Positions 11,901 to 26,900 of a stretch of DNA of 64,000 bases are shown piece after piece (position 1 is the first letter of the stretch; every line of letters starts with the position of its first letter). The translations under genes and the position numbers were made by a program. This DNA is from Harmonia axyridis (taxonomy: Eukaryota > Arthropoda > Insecta > Coleoptera > Coccinellidae), in the NCBI RefSeq assembly GCF_914767665.1, contig NC_059503.1, forward strand, positions 16,182,001 to 16,246,000, written 5' to 3'. The notes beneath the pieces are model-generated. The model did not search any database and was not told where the DNA came from. It was given only the letters and a program-made list of their open reading frames with translations.

Positions 11901-14900
11901 ATGATGAATTTAAACGGGAAATGGACAGATGAACGATAGTCCAGCATCTCCAGAATCTCCTGTCACTGGAATATTAGTTTGCCGACACGAAATTTTGTAC
12001 GAAACTTGAAATAGTTATCTTTATAAGGGATGTTAGTGAATAAATGGGATATATAAAAAATAATGACTGCATTTGGGAACTGATATTATTTCTTCAAACA
12101 GAATCAACCCCTGGAGTTTGTTCAGTTGTTCACTAACATCCAGTGTATAAATAAATGAATAAATGAATAAATATGATTGGCCATATTTAATGAACCCCTA
12201 ATCGGCATTCAAGATATTGAGCTTTCCTGAGAATTTCCATTCTTCAGCTCTTTTCTTTCAAAAATTATTGTGTTTACGGACGAACGAATCTTATCATTTG
12301 GAACCATCCCAGTTCAGAATTCGAAAATTGCAGACAGTGGCGAAATAATAGAGTGATTATTTCGGTGAACGACCGCTCAAAAAACTAATTTCATTCATTC
12401 AAGCCAGAAAGAGTACTTCATTCAAGGATTCATGGAAGCTACTCAATGATTCTGTCAATGGTATTATCTTTGAGTATAGGTGTTCTGTAAAGTATATACC
12501 GCATTATGGAGAAACAGAAAATTAGCAAGGAACTTCAGATTAACTGAAATTAATTGAATATTGAAAATTAGCAAATTTCTACTGGTTAATAGTCCAAATC
12601 GAAGTGAAAACTGTTACGCTGTACGGAATCGAATTTTCTCTTTTTCGAATGAACTTTAAAAAAAAAATTGAAAAACATTGAAAATATCTTCCACTTGAGA
12701 TGATTGCTGGAATACTACACATTTTCCAACAGGTAACTTGGAATGATTCAAGTTTTAGCGATCAGATCAAAAATTAGTAAGCATTATTTTACGCTAGGGA
12801 CCAGCGATTTATACGTATTTATGTTTTCACTGTTATTCATTTCAAAGAGTTCGTCATCGCGGGAAATATGAATTATTATTTTTTTTGGAATGGAAGAAAA
12901 GGAATTAGATGAATTTTGTATTGAAGAACAAACATTTATTTTTTCATGAATTTTCACACAAAAATATTTTACAAAAAGTCATGTCAGAGGCTGAAAAAAC
13001 GGTTTTTCTAAAATTAAAAATGGAGACTTGAAAACGTATTTGAAATTCTTGCATGTGGTAGAAAAGGATGGTGAATCAGAGAAACATTTGAGATTGTTTC
13101 ATTCATCCTGAAAAGTGGCGGGATACCAAAAACCCTGACGAAAAAGGAGTAAGTAGTTAAACTGTGGTAGATCACGAGAATGCTACGTGGTGTAAACCTC
13201 TCTTGAGCTATGACGAATTCACCAATTATTATCATTATCAAAATTGACCAGAACAACAAAACTGTCAGAACTTTATAATTTTCAGTTTCAAAAGTCTTAA
13301 AACTTGCAATCGAAAGCAGAACCATCAGATGTTCCGAAAATGAACAGGCTGAAACCAGAAGCTCAAATCGCCAGCTTTCCTCTCTTAGCATGTTATTGAT
13401 TTCCCTTTCCGGGAAACTCGCAAAGTTTCGAATATTTTTCCAAGGAATAAAACCAAAGTGCTGATTTCAGTCGAACGCTATCAGTGTATTTTCCTTACAG
13501 CGCCGATGGCAACTATGAGGTCACTCTGATGACCAAGGCCACCGTCTTCTACTCCGGCCTGGTGCTCTGGAAGCCTCCAGCTGTTTATAAATCCTCTTGC
13601 TCGATCGACGTCGAATTTTTTCCCTATGACGTGCAAACGTGTGTCCTGAAGTTGGGCAGTTGGACTTATGACGGTTTTAAGGTTCGCGTGGTATTTTATT
13701 TTTCCCATTTCGTGTTTGTTTAGCCTTTTTGCGCTCCCTGTTTATGTAACGTTCTTTCTCGTTGTTTCGTTCCAGTGTGCAAGTCCTTGCTCTCAGTAAA
13801 CGTTCCTGTAAAGATTTCGCAAATCCCTATTTTTCGAAATTTTGAATTTCGACAGTGATGAAATGCCCAGAATATTAGAATAAAGTTGCGTCGACAACTT
13901 GTTGAGATGAAACAGATGAAATGAATTTCGTAAAGTCTGCTGTATATGACAACTTGTTTCCACTATAGTAATTCAGTTTTAATTAACGTTTTTCATAACG
14001 TTGGGAGAATATTGGATTTTTTTTCAAAGGATTATCAGTGGCGTAGCGATCGGGGAACATTTTGAACTGATTTCATTGTTCATTGCCTGTTAGGATATTT
14101 GGGAGTGTTAATCTCCAGATGCTCGTCAAATGGTATTTGTAACTTTTATAAACGATGGTATCTTACTGAAACGTGCTGAAGGATTTTTCAGTCAGTGATT
14201 GATTTGTTTCAGGGCGCTCCCTATTGTTTCAAAACTTTACACCTAGTATGAAAATTAATTCAATTATGGAACAAAATTTCAATCTCTGTGTTTTCGTGAT
14301 AAAATGCAGAGTTTATAGTATAACACACTTTTTTTCAATCGAATTAAACTATGTGTTTAATATCCGCTATATTACCAATTGGAAAACCATATTAATAAAT
14401 CTGCACCGAATGTCCCCTTATCTTTTGATGAAAAAACAATTCCAACATTGTTGTTGGGGAGTTTCATCGGTACCATCTCTCAACACTTCATTAGAAATGC
14501 GAAACAAATATTAATTTTATTTTGGCTACACCCTATTTATATTCAAAGTGAAAGACTTCTCTCTTCTGTTTCCAAATGAATAAGTGACCTCAATTTTTGG
14601 CAACCGTTTTGTTCACAAAACAACCTCATTTTGGATAATAGGAAAAAAGATTGTTGAAAAATATGGCTCATTTCATTGTTAACTATTTCATTTTTGATAT
14701 AATAATTTAAAGCAAAATTATGTGAATGGTGTTAAAATCGTCATTACGGTGAGCAATACATATCAGTGATGAGATGAACGCCTCAATTCTCGCTACGCCA
14801 CTGAGAGATATATTCCACATATCCCCTACATATGGAGAGACCTAATCAAAAGCTAAATGGAAATGTATATATCTTCCATTACACATTGATGAATCCAATA

Positions 14901-17900
14901 TTCGTTATATTCAGTATGAAATTTGGAGGGAGCCACAAATTAATTCATGCTTGGTATTACTTTTGAATTTTCATTGAAATAACTGCGAATACTTCCATTT
15001 CTCCAAGTTTTCTTTTTATCATTGTGGATGTTTTTTTGTGAGCTCTTTAATGATGTATCACAAATAGAAGGTTGCTATTTTATATAGCAGAGATGATTTG
15101 AATAGTGGATACAAAAAGAAATCGAAATTGGACACTGATATTTTGCATCCCTCCACTAATCTTTCAGAATACACAAGAGTACTCATGCTGCAGACTTTAC
15201 GACATTGACAAGCAAAATATCTTTCGAAATATTTCCATGAAAAATAACATACTTTTCAAAGAAGTATGCTCCTTTTCTTGAAAATTATCTTTTGATCACC
15301 AAGAGTATCCTTGAAAACGTAATAATACCGAATATTGCATACAATTTTTATCATTTTAGCCTGAAATTTCATCAATGATCAAATTAACTCATGCATAAAA
15401 TGAAGTTATTTCACATCCTTCATTTTATGACGTTTACTGAGATGTAAGATTGGCATATAGAACGAAGCATATTGTACATATTCTGTTGACATTTGGGAAA
15501 GGTATAAAATTTTTACTTTATACAAAACAACAGACACACTTTCAGTGTTGTTCATGCAGAAATATTCAATATCATTTCATACAAAAAATGACCATTCATA
15601 TATTATACATTTTGATTTGCACCATTTTATTTTATCTTTCGTATATCCACTAGAGAAACTACTGAACAAATAGTTTTTAGCGAAAAATGAGTTTGATTAT
15701 TCATTCTACATTAGGAAGTAAATATTCTTCATTTGAGTAATTTTTTTTAGTGGAGAGCTTAGTGGATTTTATCATCGATTGAGCTATTTTACCGAACCTT
15801 TCTGTTGAATGAAGACTTTAGTTAAGGTCTCCAAACAATGGATAAAGATTTTTCAAATTTTTTCTGCTTCAAAACATAGGAAAAAAATTGATACGATTGC
15901 GTTTGTTTTGTAATTTTTGAAGATATAACATTAAAATCTAAAAATACCTACACATATTATTTTGTAGTTGTACATTGTAGTAGAGCGTGTATAGAAGTGC
16001 AGAGTTCAATGTATCTTGTTTCAAAGGGAAATATATATCTTAGTTATGCATTCCTATTCTTCGTGGTTCCAAAAAACTTGAAGCTATATCTTAAAAAAAT
16101 TGAGCATGAATTATATTATTTTCGTTCAGTATGAACACATTTCCAGTAGCTATAGCTTCCAAAGTTCGAAAACGATTCATCTTCTCCGATTATTCTTTGA
16201 AATTTTAGCGAAATAAAAAATCCAGTTTCACGAAAAAGAATATTGATTGAAAGGAGAGAAACGTTCATTAGCTAAATAAAAAAGAATCAGGTTTTTCTAT
16301 AGATACTGAAAATTAATGGATGCAATTTGAAATTTTCATACTAGAGTGAACTATCGAAAGGAACGTGGGATTCTTTCGACGAAAACGATTTCATGACTCA
16401 ATGGCTTCCTTCATTATCTACTACTTCCCAAGAATATTTTATTTGTTGCTCTCGAGTAATCTTTCAGGGGCGGGAAAAAGCGAGAGAACTCATCTTAAGA
16501 AGGTCCTTTCTCTCAGAGTATTTTTATTCGTTTTCCTTTCAATTTGGGTGTGAAGATAAAACCGACGTGTTCATTTCACGTCAAAATCAGCCTTTCTGAC
16601 ATTGAATTATGGAAAAAAGTTTCGGGAATTCTTCAATAGGGTTCTGGGGAATGAGCTGAAATTTCATTCTTAGAATTATCATTCGGAATTATTTTACACC
16701 GACCTCAACTGTGACCGAAATACAAATAACTTTTATTTGAAAAAAGATTGACTGTTCAAAATCTTCAAGAACAGTCCTGATTATCATAATATGTGATTAT
16801 TTTCATCTTCATTTCTTTCTATGGTTGCAGTTGGTCGGACTAATAGAATATATTTGTCTGAAATTAGCAGTGTTGTCAAATATCGAATGGGGGGTATAAA
16901 ATAAATATATTCTGTAGAAAAATAGCATTTTTTATTTGCTTAGATTTTTAAATATTTTATAATGTGGAAATAAAGTTGGAAACTTATGAATAAAATTTTT
17001 TTAGTTGCTATAAAGAATTGGCGTATGAACTAATCAATCAATTCATCAAACTGTGGTGTATTAATTTTTGAAGCACCGCTGATTTTATACCTTTTCCATT
17101 TAGGAGTTCGTGTTAATAGATATTCAAAAGATGTGATAGATGTGGAGCTTAGTTTGCTTGAAGCATGAGCCAAATGGTTACTGAAAAAAAAATGGAAACC
17201 TTCAAATATTCCTTGTACATAAATGGAAAAAAACAGATTTGTTCTGCATTGGTTTAGATATTCTGAATATATGCTGTTGTATTTTTGCGGAGTGTTGTCG
17301 CCAAATTTCAGCTTTTTTTAGATGGTTTTTTTGGTGTATAGATTTTTTGAATAATGATTTTTTGATGTGATGTGCGAGATTCATTTCAAGAATGAGATGA
17401 ATCCTGAGTTGAAATCGAAATAATAATGGATTCTTTTTTGAAATTTTTTCATTCATTTTTCACATCACTACACATCTTGATTCTGTAAATACTCATAATT
17501 ACATTGACACTTCATTCAGACATACAATATCAGAAAAGAATCAGGTATTATTCAGATTTTTCAAGGAATCAAATAAGGTAGGTTTTGACACTTCATTTAT
17601 CCATGTACATATCCAATTTTATGTGTTTTTATGTTTGTTGTTTCATTGCTATTTATCTATACATTCAACTGTGAACAATACTGAAAGTGAACTAATTTTT
17701 TCAATTCAAGCAATAAGCAGGGATTGCAGTTTCAACAAGGTATTAAAAATATAATTCGGTATTCAGATGCAATGAGGGAATCGCCGGGTTTCGATGTTCA
17801 GATATGGCATTTCTATTAAAATCAATTGTCCCGTACATTCACAATCGATTAAGGCATACTGCTGGCTTCATGGTGATATAATGCGAATGAGACTTGAATA

Positions 17901-20900
17901 TTTGATTCGAAATTCAACTTTTCAATTAAGTTCAGAACCAGAAAGGAAGAACTTGTACAGTTGATGTAATTCTCAGGAGAGATAGAAAATCCTACAGCAA
18001 GATTCAGAATGGACTGCATAAAGAAAATCATCAACCGAAAAGCAATGAAATTTTTTTTAACCTACCTATATAAGAAAATCGAGACTAAAATTTGAATCAT
18101 ATTTTTCAGGGTATGTACCTACAGTCACAATGCGACAGATGTAAACGTATAATAATGACGATTGACAAAATAATGCGTTAACCTGGAGATTATAGTTTCG
18201 AATTATATTACATCAGATCAAATCATTTTATTCAGAGAACTTTGTTATATTATCGCTGACATATTTCAAATCTACCGATTGAATTTAAATAACTTTCTAC
18301 CCAACATTATTTTCTTCATTTATGCGTATGTTTATTTCATTTGTTTTTTAGATCGGAAGCAAAAAGAAATTATTTTTTCTATGAGAAAGTTTTCCTTCAA
18401 CATTTTGCTCTCATTTATATGAGCGCCGGATTTTATTTTTCATAATTCTATACAAAAATCAACTTTTGTTTTAACGTATTTGGTCCTGACTTGATGGAAA
18501 TTAATTTTACTCCACAATATTGTAATAGCTCATTGTCGTATGATGTAATTTTCATTTTCTGGGAATTAAAATCAATGTTCCCAGTCTATTTGGGATGAAC
18601 AAATTCAAAAAATTCCCTTTGCATAATGTTTCCTCAAGCAGATATCAAATATGATTAAAATATGGAAAAAAATTATTTCATATGATATCTGAATAATTGA
18701 ATATAGGTACCTTAATAGTTCCTTAATAATAAGAATTTGCAACTTTGGGTTTATAATACATTCATTAAGATATAATTCTATATAATGACAAGAAGTGGAT
18801 TCAAATTTTCATCAAAAATACCGTTCGTCTGAAGATATTGATGAACCATTTATTTCGCCTATTGTCATTATTTGACGATTTGTAGCAGTCTCCAGATTAT
18901 GATGATTTCATATCAATAAAATCAAGACTTGAATTTTGAATGAATGCCTGATATCAAGGTAGAAAATATTGAAAGCCTTCTAAATTTTAAACGATCTGTA
19001 GCTATTAAATAGATAGAACAAACATATGTATGTAAGCGGTAAAACTTGCAAAAAAAAATAAAACAAATGCATAGAGTCACTGATTCATAAAGGAGTACAG
19101 AATAGACTATAACCAGTGTTGGCAATCCAAGATAGACAAACTTGGTAAATAAGGTGTTGTTCTTTATAGAAATGAAGACATAATAAGTTTCATCTCGACA
19201 AAAAAATGTCAGTTCATCAAAATTGGCTGAATGCTGAAATAATGAAATAAACCAATTTTTTTTCGAGCAAGTATTTTCCACAAATTAAAAACGATTCCTT
19301 CTTTTCATCAAACAGTCAATTTTGGAATATCAGAAATCAGTTGTGTTATCTCCATATATTCTATTCAGACATGGAAAAGCGCACATCACGGAGTTGTCTG
19401 CTGAGTCAATATAGAAACGAACCACGAAGAGCAGCTGCAAAAAATTTAATTACTTTTCGGGATACGGCCAGTTCCTGATCAATTCTTCTACGAGGGCGCG
19501 ATATTGAAATTTTCTATTCCAATTTCACGTCGATTCGCAGGACAATTTCGTCGTCAATATTCGAAAGGGGACTCATTGAAAGTTAGCGAAAAACAATTCG
19601 GATATTTGGTCCACTTCAGAATGGTCCATAGTTTACTTTCACAACTGAACGCTCTCGAGAAAGACATTGATGCTTTTATTGGACAGTCCGAATAGAGATA
19701 GATCCGGTTAATCAGATTGATTGGATTTTTTTTGATGATTTTAACCAATTACACCCTAACTCCATTCCCTAAACGTACAAGCCTGCAATGTATCGTTCTC
19801 TCTAAGTGATCAATAGTAAAACTTGGATACATTTCGAATTTTTCAATCAATGGAACAGGAAACCAATCAAAATCACTTTGTTTTTCATCAAAAAAGTAGA
19901 ACACAACAAATGCGAAACTCGACAATTGTATTACCTATGAATTTTCTCAATCCTAATCAATTTTTTTTTCAATTTAACTTAACGTGTCTCAGCAGCTAGG
20001 CCATTACATTGACACAAGGTAGAATGATACTCGTCCTCTAGGTATTACAAATAATACAGTTCATAAAATATTCACAAAAAAGGAAACATATTGAACTAAA
20101 ATGATATCAATCAGATTTGATTGTGCAGTAATCAATTAGAAACAGCACATTATAAATTTACATTCAAACATAATTTAATTGTTATACAAGGTAAACCACG
20201 GTCAATGGTACCCTAGACTATTACGTACAATTTTTTGGAATTTCTACTTCCACTGCTCTATTGATATAGGAAACTTTCAGCTCTGCGGTGTAGCCATTAA
20301 TAACAAAAAACCGGGCTGACGTTAGGGATGAAACAGTGAAACGACTGCTTCAGGAGTCTCTATTTATTTGAGGGGCGGTAATTCGGCTCAGTTTGCAGCC
20401 CCCTTTCAATATTTCATCCTTGTTTTCCAAAAACAACATGAGGTTGTTTCGCTCTGCTGCGTTTGTCATCATTCCTTACAATAAAAATCTCCAGTATAAT
20501 AAATAACAAATGGCAGCCCAACCAATATAAACCGAATTCCCTATTGCCCTCATTTGAAAAGGGATAAAATCACTGACCAAAAACAACACTTTCTTCGGTT
20601 TCGAATGGTATTTGGAAACCGATATTTGCACATTCAACACATGGAAAATTCCTACGATTTTGCATTCAAAACTAGTTATTGTTTTAGCGGAAAATTTTTG
20701 TAATCCCAATTAGTTTTTGAAGCAATATTTTTCATTTACTAGAATTTAATTTTTTACACACGATTGCAAGATTCTTCATCGGAAGAAGAAAGTTCTGTAT
20801 TATCATCGGAGCAGGTGCTGTTTTTTTTTTTTGGGTGGTTATGATGGAGGTCATGTTGTTATGCTTTTTCAGCAGGGACGCCGAAAAATTATTTGCTTCA

Positions 20901-23900
20901 AGTCGCCAAAATTACTCGTGCCGGCACTGTCAAAAAGTACTAAAAACCATAATAATTCAAATGGAACACATGTATATTGTAACTTTTTTTTCGCTCCGCA
21001 GTAGTGATTATTTCTGAAGTAGGTATTAAAAATTTTGAAATATTTAATAACCTCAGATCTCTTGAATTATCGAAGTGGAAAAGTTCAGCAAGAAGTATTT
21101 TCATCTTTCCTTGAATATCTAAAGAGTTGAATGAAATGCAGAAATAATCTTATTAAAATTTTGGTGAATTCATTTTGACTGGTTTAATCGAAATATTATT
21201 CGGAAGCAATTGATATAAAAAACAAAGCTGAAATCGAATTAAGTTATAATTATTTTGCAATTATGAAATTTAGAATTATTTATCCAATTAGTGTTTCAAG
21301 AATGAACCTACCCTAGAAATTCAGAGCAAAAAAACAAATCAAGACGAATCTTGATGTCCCTCGTGGTGTGCAGTATTTTCTTTCAGAATGGGCGTTTTCG
21401 GGGAGAAAAAATTCAATTAAACCTTCAGTTTTCAGACAACGAATGAAATGAATGATTACCATCCGAATGTTCAGAACATAAATTGTGTTAATTTTACCTC
21501 ATTATCAAAATTCGTCTGCTCCCCTTCTCGTATACTCCACCTTCTTAAATAAATCCTCTCGGAGATTAAATTTTTGTACGACAAGGCTCAAGATGTATGG
21601 AGAAGTGCCGGAAGACTAAGATCTCCATGCAATGAGCTACCATTATTTACAAACTGAGTAGCTGGGAGCAGCGACCGAAGTTTTTGGTATGAACTTCCAA
21701 ACTAATTATATTCCTGATGAAGGACCACTGAAATTCGTTAGGACGGAAGAGATATGTGAGATGAATACTATTATTGGCATTTCCACTAGACCTAAAATGC
21801 TTCGAATGTTCAGTGAATTAGGTCGAGTAGAGAAATTTCGATTTAGATCACGTCAAGAGATATCTTGTTAATTGAAGCTGAAGCACAATAATATTGTTTA
21901 TGGTGGAGTTTTTGGAGGGATCAGCTTGAGGGTACTTTGGGGAATATTCCGAAACAATTTCGTTATTATCACTCGTCCAATAACATACTGAATCTGCCAA
22001 TAAAACTTTATACTTGAGGTACCAAAATTGGATTTTTAGATTTTCCATGAAAATTCACTCATAGAAGCCACCAGTGGACATTTAGGGAAAATGTATGATT
22101 TTTTCGGCTGACCGGGCTCATTCAATATTCATACGCTTGCATGGATATAGAGAGTAATTAGTATTTACAACTTCAGTTTCAATAGAATGCTATATCCTCT
22201 GTGAACTCAATAATTTCATATTCATATTTGAGTAAATCATATTGAGATGTGAAAGACATCAGGTAGTGAGAGTTATTTCCGTCTGCGTGGTAAAACCTCA
22301 CTATTGATTTCATTATTCCTAAGCAAGTATGTCATCAACTTCGAAAACTTTTGTTCTAGTTTTCCACCCTCGAGTTTGTCGTCTATCTAATTAACCAACT
22401 TGCTCCTACTTCAGCTCACCTATATAAAAGATCAGCAGGAAACAATACATTGTCCTGCAGCATAATGAGTGGAAAGAGGGCAACAGATGGCTGGAGTATT
22501 CTGAGGCTGTTCAACTTCGTATCTGAAAAGAAAATATATTATTTACCCCCGTTTTTACATCCATTTTATTTTGAATCGATGACATTCAATTCACAATTTG
22601 TCGAACTAACGATCTTATTGAATTCAATATTTGTAAGTACATACAGGAATATGAAATATTTCTTGAGTAATTTCGAAAAAAAAAGCCCTATGAACAAGGA
22701 CCCGCAAACACATCGTTCTCAAGATATCTATAGTAGATAAACTACTACTAAAAACTAAACTAAAAAATTTAAAAAAACCAAAAAAATTAGTACTAGACCA
22801 AAGGTATTATTTACATTTTTCAAAACTACTACTGGTCCACCTAAAAAAATTGTTCTGAAGGAAAGAAGCGGGCACTATTCCAGCAAAATATCATCTACAT
22901 TCAAAATAAGCACCTCACATCATGAAAACTTCAAATTGAAATATCTATGCCAAACTTGAGTTAAATATCTTTGTAAAGAGAAGATGCTATAAGAAAAATC
23001 AAACTTCAACACACTGTATCTTGAAAATAATTCGCTTGCGGCCCCATGTTTATGGGAGTTTTTTTCTAAATGATTCGAGAAATCTGTCATTTTTGTTTGT
23101 ACCATATATGCTCTTCTCACCAAATTCATAACAGTTGTGGATGGATTCTGCTTTTGAGACTAGCTATAAAAAGCCCATTAGTTGAAAAGTACCTCTAGGA
23201 TTCTTCATCAAAAAATAGCCCCTGAAAAAAATCGACTAATATCATCCTACCAGAATATGAATCATTTAAAATATTATTTGAATTACATGAAAATAATGAA
23301 ACAGAAAAATATTTATTAAATTGGACAGTCTGTGAGCAGTGTAAGCCCATGATTGCTGTATCATTGGAATAACGATTTCAGATTTTTGTTGAGGACTGAG
23401 CATTTTCGAATATTCTCTATTTAATAATTTTGATGGATTTGCTTGTGTCCGATTTCAATGATTGTATTTCGTTGAAACATACAATTCAGCAGTTCTTAGT
23501 TTTAGCTTTTGCACTAATGGAATACCTCTTTTGCTAAGGTTGATCTCAGACATATGGACGAGAAAGCTGGCAGTAATATTGTTGAAGTTGGAGTTGATCT
23601 TTCAGAGTTTTATATGTCAGTCGAATGGGATATACTTGAAGTACCTGCTGTGAGGTAAGTTGAACAACTTATATATTTATATCTTTAGTTTATACCTTGC
23701 TTAATTTCCATCACTTTGTTGATGACTGCTTGCATTGTGAATTTTTTTTGAGTACTCCTTTTCCGAAATGATCACTAAATCATTTCATCGGAAAAAGTCT
23801 CAAAATATGAGATTTGACTCACTGATGACTAATCCGTCCTCAAATTCGAGAATGCCTTACTGTACAAACGATGAATTTCAAACGGAAAAACCTGACAAAT

Positions 23901-26900
23901 GGACAAATGGACAAAGTTCGACTAAGGGTTCCGTAAATATAGCCGTTCGAAATTTTTTATTCTGATTGATCTAATCGGTTGAATTGAACATTTGATCAGG
24001 ATCACGAGTTCTACAACATTGAGTATTCGAGCAAATTAATCTAAAGCCAATTTTCCTTTGATGCGGTGCAATCAGGCATTTATTTCATTGGCAAATTATA
24101 CGGGAGAAGTGTCACTTTTCATGGCGAGCTTGGTTTATCCGCCGAACGCAGTGAGGCTCATACGAGCTTATATGAAGGCAAGATTTCAACTCTGTCAGAT
24201 CTGTTTCAACTGGAATATCGTATTTTGATTCTTGGTATTCATGAATTTCTATGGTTCTAGCTACGATATTCACACAAAGTTTTGCAAGAATCTTGAAATG
24301 TTTATACTCTATATGCACGAAAAATCTCAAAACAAGTTCTACCACATATAAAAAATTCGAGCAAATTCACCGAAAGCCAATTTCCTTTTGATGGCATTTA
24401 TTTTATTGGTAAACAGTATATTATTTCAAAAGGAGCAAGGAATAGCGAGCTTATGTTTATCTTCCGAATGAAGTGAGGAAGATATTGAAAGAAGTGACTG
24501 TGGAAGATTTCAAACGTTTTGAAATTAATAAAAATCTGGAGATCCAACTCTGATTAAGATTTATATCAATGGAAAATTTGCGTAGTTACGATTGTCATGC
24601 TAAATCAGTTTTGACAGACATGAAGTATAATAGATGATAGATATCATTGTTAGGCAACACTTTGCCTACCTCCTGACGGAAAAGTAATTCATCGTTGGCA
24701 TAGCAACACTTTTCCTTCCGGCGGAGGAAAATTCGAACTTTTCAATGATCCTGTGTCAGTCAAAATTTGACGTTTCATTATACGAGGTGTTTCACGTAAG
24801 CGGGTTACTCGATTTTGTATCTTATCCTTCAAACACAATTGAAAAGTGACCCATCAATAGGATAGTATATTAAACGGGCTGTCCTAAATATGTTATTGAA
24901 AAAACTAACGAACCAAGGCCTGGAATGTTATTGACATATTTTGAGTTGAAGCAATTCAACCTGTAAAATTGTAAATGCGTCTGTCACGCCATAAAGGCGT
25001 CAAATTCGCTTGATCTTGTAGACTTTTATTGAAGAACAGAAAGAAAGCCTCCTGTGTGGTTCGGAAACTGGCTTCATTTTTCAGGATGAGGAAGTAAATA
25101 AGCCTTATCCTTTTATCTCTGCAGAAACAAATGATCTCCGGATCCTTGCATTCTTCACGCTGCGGTTCTCATGAAAATCGCATTTCTTGACTTTACACTA
25201 GGTTCGAAAGGAGCGCTGTTGACTGAAACTTACCCTTCGTTTTGGTCTATTTGTGGGACACGTATATTGCTTCTCTTGCAAACAATACTGCCGAGTCGCT
25301 TATTGGGTTGCCTCAAGAGCTTCTTTTATCCCCCTAAACAAAGAAGTTCAGCACGGAATACCTCTCCTTGAATATTTAAGAATGGAAATTCGGCAATGGT
25401 CAGCCTCGGAACATTAATGAAAACGAGGACGTTGGGATCTTGAAGATAAAATTTGAATCAACGGAATATGAAGTAGAAATCAGATCTCATCTGAACTTGT
25501 TTCTGGTATTCTGAATAATTCTTTTGTTCAATTTTGCTGTTTGGATTTCGGTGATTTTACCTGCTTTTTCCCCATTTGAATTGGGACTGATTAGAAGGAA
25601 ATGAATCGTTGTTGATCAATTTGGTATTGAAATTTTCGGAAAGGTTAATAGAAATTTTGAAGAATTTATATTTAATGTTATTCGTTTACACTGAATTTAC
25701 CGAAAGCAAACCGCCATACGTTCAATGGATTCATGGATTCAAAATCGAAAAATAACCATATCTCTCCAAATAAACTTCTTCTTCTTTCATCTCTATTATA
25801 CCTATACGCACAAGTGCCGGTGTATTCTTCATAACTTGCCTGTAGTAGTTACTAGTGAGATTATTGCTCCATCTCTTTCGTATAATTCATCACGTGCTAC
25901 TCTTACCATTCTTTGTTGGTACAATCGATTCATGTGCTCATTCCACTTCTTCTTTCTACCTTATACCCAATCGTTGATTTTATCCACTGTACATGATCTT
26001 CTCATGTTTTCACCTTGTTCTCTGTCTAGTGAAGTTTTTTCAGCGATTCTTCGTAAGATCTTCATTTCTTCAACCTCCAAGATCCTTCTGGTTGTTGTTC
26101 TATCCCGCCAAGTTTCTGCTATGTATGTCATGATAGATCTTACAATCTCTTCATAAATTCTTGCCTTTATATATGTTTCCATATTGTGTCATTCAAGCAA
26201 TCAGCCACTCTCTGTGCTTTGTTCGTTTGTTGTCTAACTTTCTTAAATCACAATATCCAGGGAGCTCTATGCCCAAAAATTTAACCTTCATTTCCTGGAG
26301 TATTATTTGATCATCGACAACAAGTTTGCAGCTGATTGGTATTTAGATGTTGTTGAAGATCATGACTGAATTGAATCACTAATTTAGAAATAGCAGAAAT
26401 TTATCAAAATCACTAGGTATTTGAACTGAACTAAACAATCGAATAGCCAGTTATTATTCTAATTTTGGATAAGTTTCGATGGAGCAACTACAAATTTTGA
26501 CGCAATACAAAATCTACCGCATTTTTTGGAGCTTGGTATAAATGAGAAAAATTCGTTGCCATGTCCAGGTCTTACCGAGAGATCTGTTGCTGTTGATGAT
26601 TATTTTTCAGCTCAATCTTCTATAGAAACATGAGAAAACCCTAGATGAAACCACGAAATAAAACATATCAAAACTCCAGCTTTATACTTCAAACTAACAC
26701 TCCTTTTTTTTGCAGAAACGAAAAATTCTATACGTGCTGTGATGAACCATATCTAGATATAACTTTCAATATAACAATGAGGAGGAAAACTCTATTTTAT
26801 ACCGTGAATATAATAATACCATGCATGGGGATTTCCTTCCTGACAGTGTTAACGTTCTACCTTCCTTCCGACAGTGGGGAAAAGGTAAGCATCCTTTTAC

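Noticed and set aside
13014..13391. 125-codon minus-strand open stretch upstream of exon 4'
   Set aside because: Low-complexity hydrophobic composition, no splice or family evidence.
19504..19695. 63-codon open stretch with charged C-terminal half
   Set aside because: It looks somewhat protein-like but I recognise no family and see no gene structure; left as a note in the intron entry.
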